Shown here one piece after another: positions 12,629 to 14,940 of a stretch of DNA of 14,940 nt. The DNA is taken from positions 1 through 14,940 of the forward strand of contig JAAVHM010000026.1 in NCBI GenBank assembly GCA_014799675.1, in the 5' to 3' direction. A model generated the notes under the pieces. The model saw nothing but the letters and a program-made list of their open reading frames with translations, had not been told where the DNA came from and searched no databases. This DNA comes from Ruminococcus sp. GTDB lineage: Bacteria; Bacillota; Clostridia; Oscillospirales; Ruminococcaceae. Within the stretch, counting starts at the first letter, position 1; the number at the start of each line of letters is the position of its first letter. The translations under genes were made by a program, and so were the position numbers.

Positions 12629-13945
12629 ATGGCTATAATTACAAACAGACCAAAAGGAACGCAGGACGTTGTCCCGGCGGAGGCCTACAAGTGGCAGACC
12701 GTTGAGAGGTGCGCCGCGGAAACGGCGGAGTGTTACGGCTTCAGGGAAATTCGTTTCCCCACCTTTGAGAACACCGCGCTTTTCAAGAGAAGCGTGGGGG
12801 ACACCACCGATGTGGTGCAGAAAGAAATGTACAGCGTGACGGCGAAAAGTCCCGCCAACGGAAAAGACCCCGATGATTTTACACTGCGTCCCGAGGGAAC
12901 GGCTGGGGCGGCAAGGGCGGCTATTGAAAACGGCTTGCTGAACGACGCTTTGCCGCAAAAGGTGTATTATATAATTTCCTGCTTCCGTCACGAGAAGCCC
13001 CAGGCGGGACGTCTCAGGGAATTCCACCAGTTCGGCGCGGAGATGTACGGCAGCGGGGACGCTTCCGCTGACGCTGAAATGATCGCCCTTGCAAAGTCCC
13101 TGCTTGACCGTTTGGGACTTGACAATGTGGAGCTGTTCATAAATTCCATAGGCTGTCCCACCTGCCGCGCGGAATATCACAAGGCTCTGAAAGAATATTT
13201 CGAGGGCAGAAAGGACGAGCTTTGCCCCACCTGTCTTGACCGTTTGGAGAGAAACCCAATGCGTATTCTTGACTGCAAAAGTCCCATTTGTCAGGGCATT
13301 GCAAAGGACGCTCCCGTTATTCTGGATTTTCTTTGCGAGGAATGTTCAGAACACTTTGAGAAGCTGAAAAGCAATCTTTCCGCTATGGGTATCGAGTTCA
13401 GCATTAACCCGAAAATCGTCCGCGGACTTGATTACTACACAAAGACCGTGTTTGAGTTTATCACCAACGACATCGGCGCGCAGGGTACTGTCTGCGGCGG
13501 CGGACGTTACGACGGTCTTATCGAACAGCTTGGGGGAAATCCAACTCCCGCGCTGGGCTTTGCAATGGGTCTGGAACGGCTTATCATGACTATGGAGAAC
13601 AAGGGCGCAGAGTTCGTCCCTGCCAAAAAGTGCGACCTTTATATTGCGGCAATGGGGGACAAGGCGAGGGAAAAATCCGTTGTTATGGCGAAGCAGCTCC
13701 GCGACGAGGGCTACCGTGCCGAGTTCGACACAATGAACCGCGGTATCAAGCCGCAGATGAAGTACGCCAACAAAATTGGTGCGGCGTTTGTTATTGTTCT
13801 CGGAGACAACGAGCTTGAAAGCGGTATTGTCAAGCTGAAAAATATGTCAAGCGGCGAACAGGTGGACGTTGCTCTGGACGATAAGTTTATTGATAATTTT
13901 TCTAATATTTTTGTGGCGGAGATGCTGAATACAGTTGACATTTGA
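12629..13945 (+). CDS. hisS: Histidyl-tRNA synthetase, 438 aa
   Basis: Class II synthetase that charges tRNA-His in the cytoplasm. Start region RPKGTQDVVP, motif 2 CFRHEKPQAGRLREFHQFG from about residue 118, HisA motif GLDYYTKTVFEF at about 266, and motif 3 GFAMGLERLI at about 309. A Cys-rich insert (CPTC…CPTC…CKSPIC) is common in Firmicute HisRS. I chose ATG 12629 because AAAGGAGA lies 6 bases upstream and MAIITNRPKGTQD fits the family; an ATG two codons earlier is too close. The C-terminal anticodon domain ends with a tail, FSNIFVAEMLNTVDI, whose coding DNA recurs at 14567-14617; the last codons and stop lie in a heptamer repeat. Confidence 0.96.
   Translation: MAIITNRPKGTQDVVPAEAYKWQTVERCAAETAECYGFREIRFPTFENTALFKRSVGDTTDVVQKEMYSVTAKSPANGKDPDDFTLRPEGTAGAARAAIENGLLNDALPQKVYYIISCFRHEKPQAGRLREFHQFGAEMYGSGDASADAEMIALAKSLLDRLGLDNVELFINSIGCPTCRAEYHKALKEYFEGRKDELCPTCLDRLERNPMRILDCKSPICQGIAKDAPVILDFLCEECSEHFEKLKSNLSAMGIEFSINPKIVRGLDYYTKTVFEFITNDIGAQGTVCGGGRYDGLIEQLGGNPTPALGFAMGLERLIMTMENKGAEFVPAKKCDLYIAAMGDKAREKSVVMAKQLRDEGYRAEFDTMNRGIKPQMKYANKIGAAFVIVLGDNELESGIVKLKNMSSGEQVDVALDDKFIDNFSNIFVAEMLNTVDI
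13895..13945 (+). repeat. hisS C-terminal coding segment, duplicated at 14567-14617
   Basis: The 51-base segment coding for the last 16 residues of HisS aligns in frame, without gaps, with 14567-14617. Both encode FSNIFVAEM followed by four unlike residues and DI-stop. In the nine-codon core there are three base differences, all in third positions and all synonymous. Confidence 0.85.
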
Positions 13946-13967
13946 CAGTTGAAAGCTGATAGTTTTT
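13933..13967 (+). repeat. 7-bp tandem repeat overlapping the hisS stop
   Basis: Five units: AGTTGAC, ATTTGAC, AGTTGAA, AGCTGAT, AGTTTTT. The unit matches the left arm of the elements at 892 and 1142. It supplies the codons for the last HisS residues (VDI) and its stop. Confidence 0.8.
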
Positions 13968-13984
13968 GTTTGGAGGGACATAAA

Positions 13985-14485
13985 ATGGACAAACAGGAAA
14001 AAATAATGAAAGCAATAGGTGTGATAATCTGGACTGCCATTATACTGACGGCTGTTGGATTTGTCGCATATCATATCCTGATTTATTTTGCTGTGAAAGA
14101 CAGCCTTGAAAAATCGAAGCAAGAAAATCTTGAAGCATTTAACACCATCTATAAATATGTGCTTGAAAACAAGGATATATATGAAGAATTTTCCGAATAT
14201 CAGCTTTCCCTGCTTGACGAGAACAATACCATGTTTGAAATTGAGCGCGAGGGCGATATGCAGGAAATGCGTGACGTTGTTTTCAAATATTTCGGAACTG
14301 CCTATGCGGGAAAAAACGGTTACGGAGAACTCACTGTCAATTACAATCATGATATGAACCACCCATATTATATAACTTGTTATTATTATAAGGACGGCGT
14401 AAACAGGTCGCCTTACGGAAATGAAACAGAAAAAGTAATCGGTGAAAACATTTATATTTGTTTATGGAACACCGGTACGATTTAA
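13985..14485 (+). CDS. Membrane-anchored protein of unknown function, 166 aa
   Basis: A short basic N-terminus (MDKQEKIMK) is followed by one membrane helix at about residues 10-32 and then a hydrophilic, probably extracytoplasmic domain of about 130 residues rich in Glu, Tyr and Asn. It has no lipobox and no recognised motif. I chose the ATG at 13985 because TGGAGGGA lies 6-7 bases upstream; a longer in-frame start runs back toward hisS without support. It occupies the place directly after hisS where aspS is usually found in this operon, and looks more A/T-rich than hisS. Function unknown. Confidence 0.82.
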   Translation: MDKQEKIMKAIGVIIWTAIILTAVGFVAYHILIYFAVKDSLEKSKQENLEAFNTIYKYVLENKDIYEEFSEYQLSLLDENNTMFEIEREGDMQEMRDVVFKYFGTAYAGKNGYGELTVNYNHDMNHPYYITCYYYKDGVNRSPYGNETEKVIGENIYICLWNTGTI

Positions 14486-14524
14486 TTTTACAATATTTTA
14501 ATCTTATGAAAGGAAGTTTTAAAA

Positions 14525-14617
14525 ATGGATACCATGAAAGGATTAAAAAGAACACATTACTGCGGAATTTTTTCAAATATTTTTGTTGCGGAAATGTTTG
14601 ACGGCATGGATATTTGA
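14525..14617 (+). pseudogene. 30-codon chimera: start of aspS joined to a copy of the hisS end
   Basis: Open frame with a good ribosome binding site (AAAGGAAG). The first 14 codons, MDTMKGLKRTHYCG, match the usual start of bacterial aspartyl-tRNA synthetase. Where that protein would continue (typically ELR), the frame runs into IFSNIFVAEMFDGMDI and stops, a copy of the HisS C-terminus. It is best read as a truncated aspS start left by duplication or insertion. It could instead be a translated small peptide, since its hisS-like part differs only synonymously in the core. A complete aspS is expected beyond the window. Confidence 0.75.
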
Positions 14618-14629
14618 CGGGGTGATGTT

Positions 14630-14940
14630 GTGACGAAAAAGGAGAAAAAGAGGATAAAGACAATTATTCTTCGGTCGTGCGTAATTGGGTTTTTTGTGAT
14701 TTTTTTGGCAGTCTGCATTATCGGCTGGCACGGGTCACTGCAAATAAAAAGCTGGCATATTTTCACAAACAGCCGCATAGAAAAGCTTGAGGAAATTTAT
14801 AATGCAGAATTTCCCGAAAATATGAAATTTTCCCATTACAATGCAGTTTGGGAATTCATGCCTATATTTGACACGCTTTCAATAGATCATACCCTTTATA
14901 TTAAAGGCGTTGCCGACCCGGAAAAGTTTTGCCTTGAAAA
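14630..14940 (+). CDS. Membrane-anchored protein, partial (3' end outside window)
   Basis: The frame opens at a GTG at 14630, with GGGGTGA just upstream, and is open to the window edge (103 codons seen). A strongly basic N-terminus (TKKEKKRIKTIILR) precedes one membrane helix at about residues 14-34, then a hydrophilic region beginning QIKSWHIFTNSRIEKLEEIYN. The topology resembles the 166-aa protein at 13985, but I see no convincing sequence similarity between them. It starts 12 bases after the chimeric aspS fragment. A signal-anchor protein exposed outside the membrane is the most likely form; function unknown. Confidence 0.75.
   Translation, partial: MTKKEKKRIKTIILRSCVIGFFVIFLAVCIIGWHGSLQIKSWHIFTNSRIEKLEEIYNAEFPENMKFSHYNAVWEFMPIFDTLSIDHTLYIKGVADPEKFCLE

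Noticed and set aside
12536..13180. 214-aa minus-strand frame opposite hisS
   Set aside because: Shadow of a clearly identified synthetase gene, with no domain or ribosome binding site support.

Overview
The window looks like chromosomal DNA from a low-to-mid GC Firmicute of the class Clostridia, most likely a Ruminococcus-like member of the Oscillospiraceae. The grounds are strong GGAGG ribosome binding sites, near-consensus TTGACA/TATAAT promoters, a T-box leader ahead of hisS, a MinD-mgsA pair, a LacI-sensor/GGDEF protein, and many short intergenic repeats. The taxon is an inference; no rRNA or other decisive marker is present.

Layout. (1) 227-5256, all minus strand: an XRE regulator (5256) leads a coupled operon of one 81-aa and three paralogous membrane proteins. 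Next comes a separately promoted operon: ABC ATPase, ABC permease, a 47-aa one-TM protein, and two more small membrane proteins. Stem-loop elements built from 7-bp repeats fill two gaps of the second operon. (2) 5257-6030: the XRE promoter with three 8-bp sites spaced exactly 23 bp apart, a short repeat, then a diverged copy of the same promoter driving a probable ~150-nt structured RNA with its own terminator. (3) 6031-8391, plus: a 786-aa cytoplasmic sugar-binding-type sensor fused to a diguanylate cyclase. (4) 8568-9033, minus: rpsT with a structured leader. (5) 9399-10854, plus: a MinD-like ATPase and a methylglyoxal synthase homologue in which two catalytic aspartates are replaced. (6) 10932-14940, plus: a T-box leader (Asp-type specifier GAC) that would be expected to serve hisS-aspS. 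The operon is interrupted by an exported FN3 protein gene between leader and hisS, and by a membrane-protein gene, a 30-codon remnant of the start of aspS, and a further membrane-protein gene after hisS.

The most unusual material is: the predicted small RNA under a duplicated XRE-type promoter; the doubly substituted MgsA; the T-box/hisS/aspS operon carrying extra exported-protein genes, with a duplicated C-terminal coding segment whose differences in the conserved core are all synonymous; and a family of 7-bp-period intergenic repeats that supplies stop codons and enlarges the T-box terminator loop. No CRISPR array, tRNA, rRNA, insertion sequence or phage gene was found.
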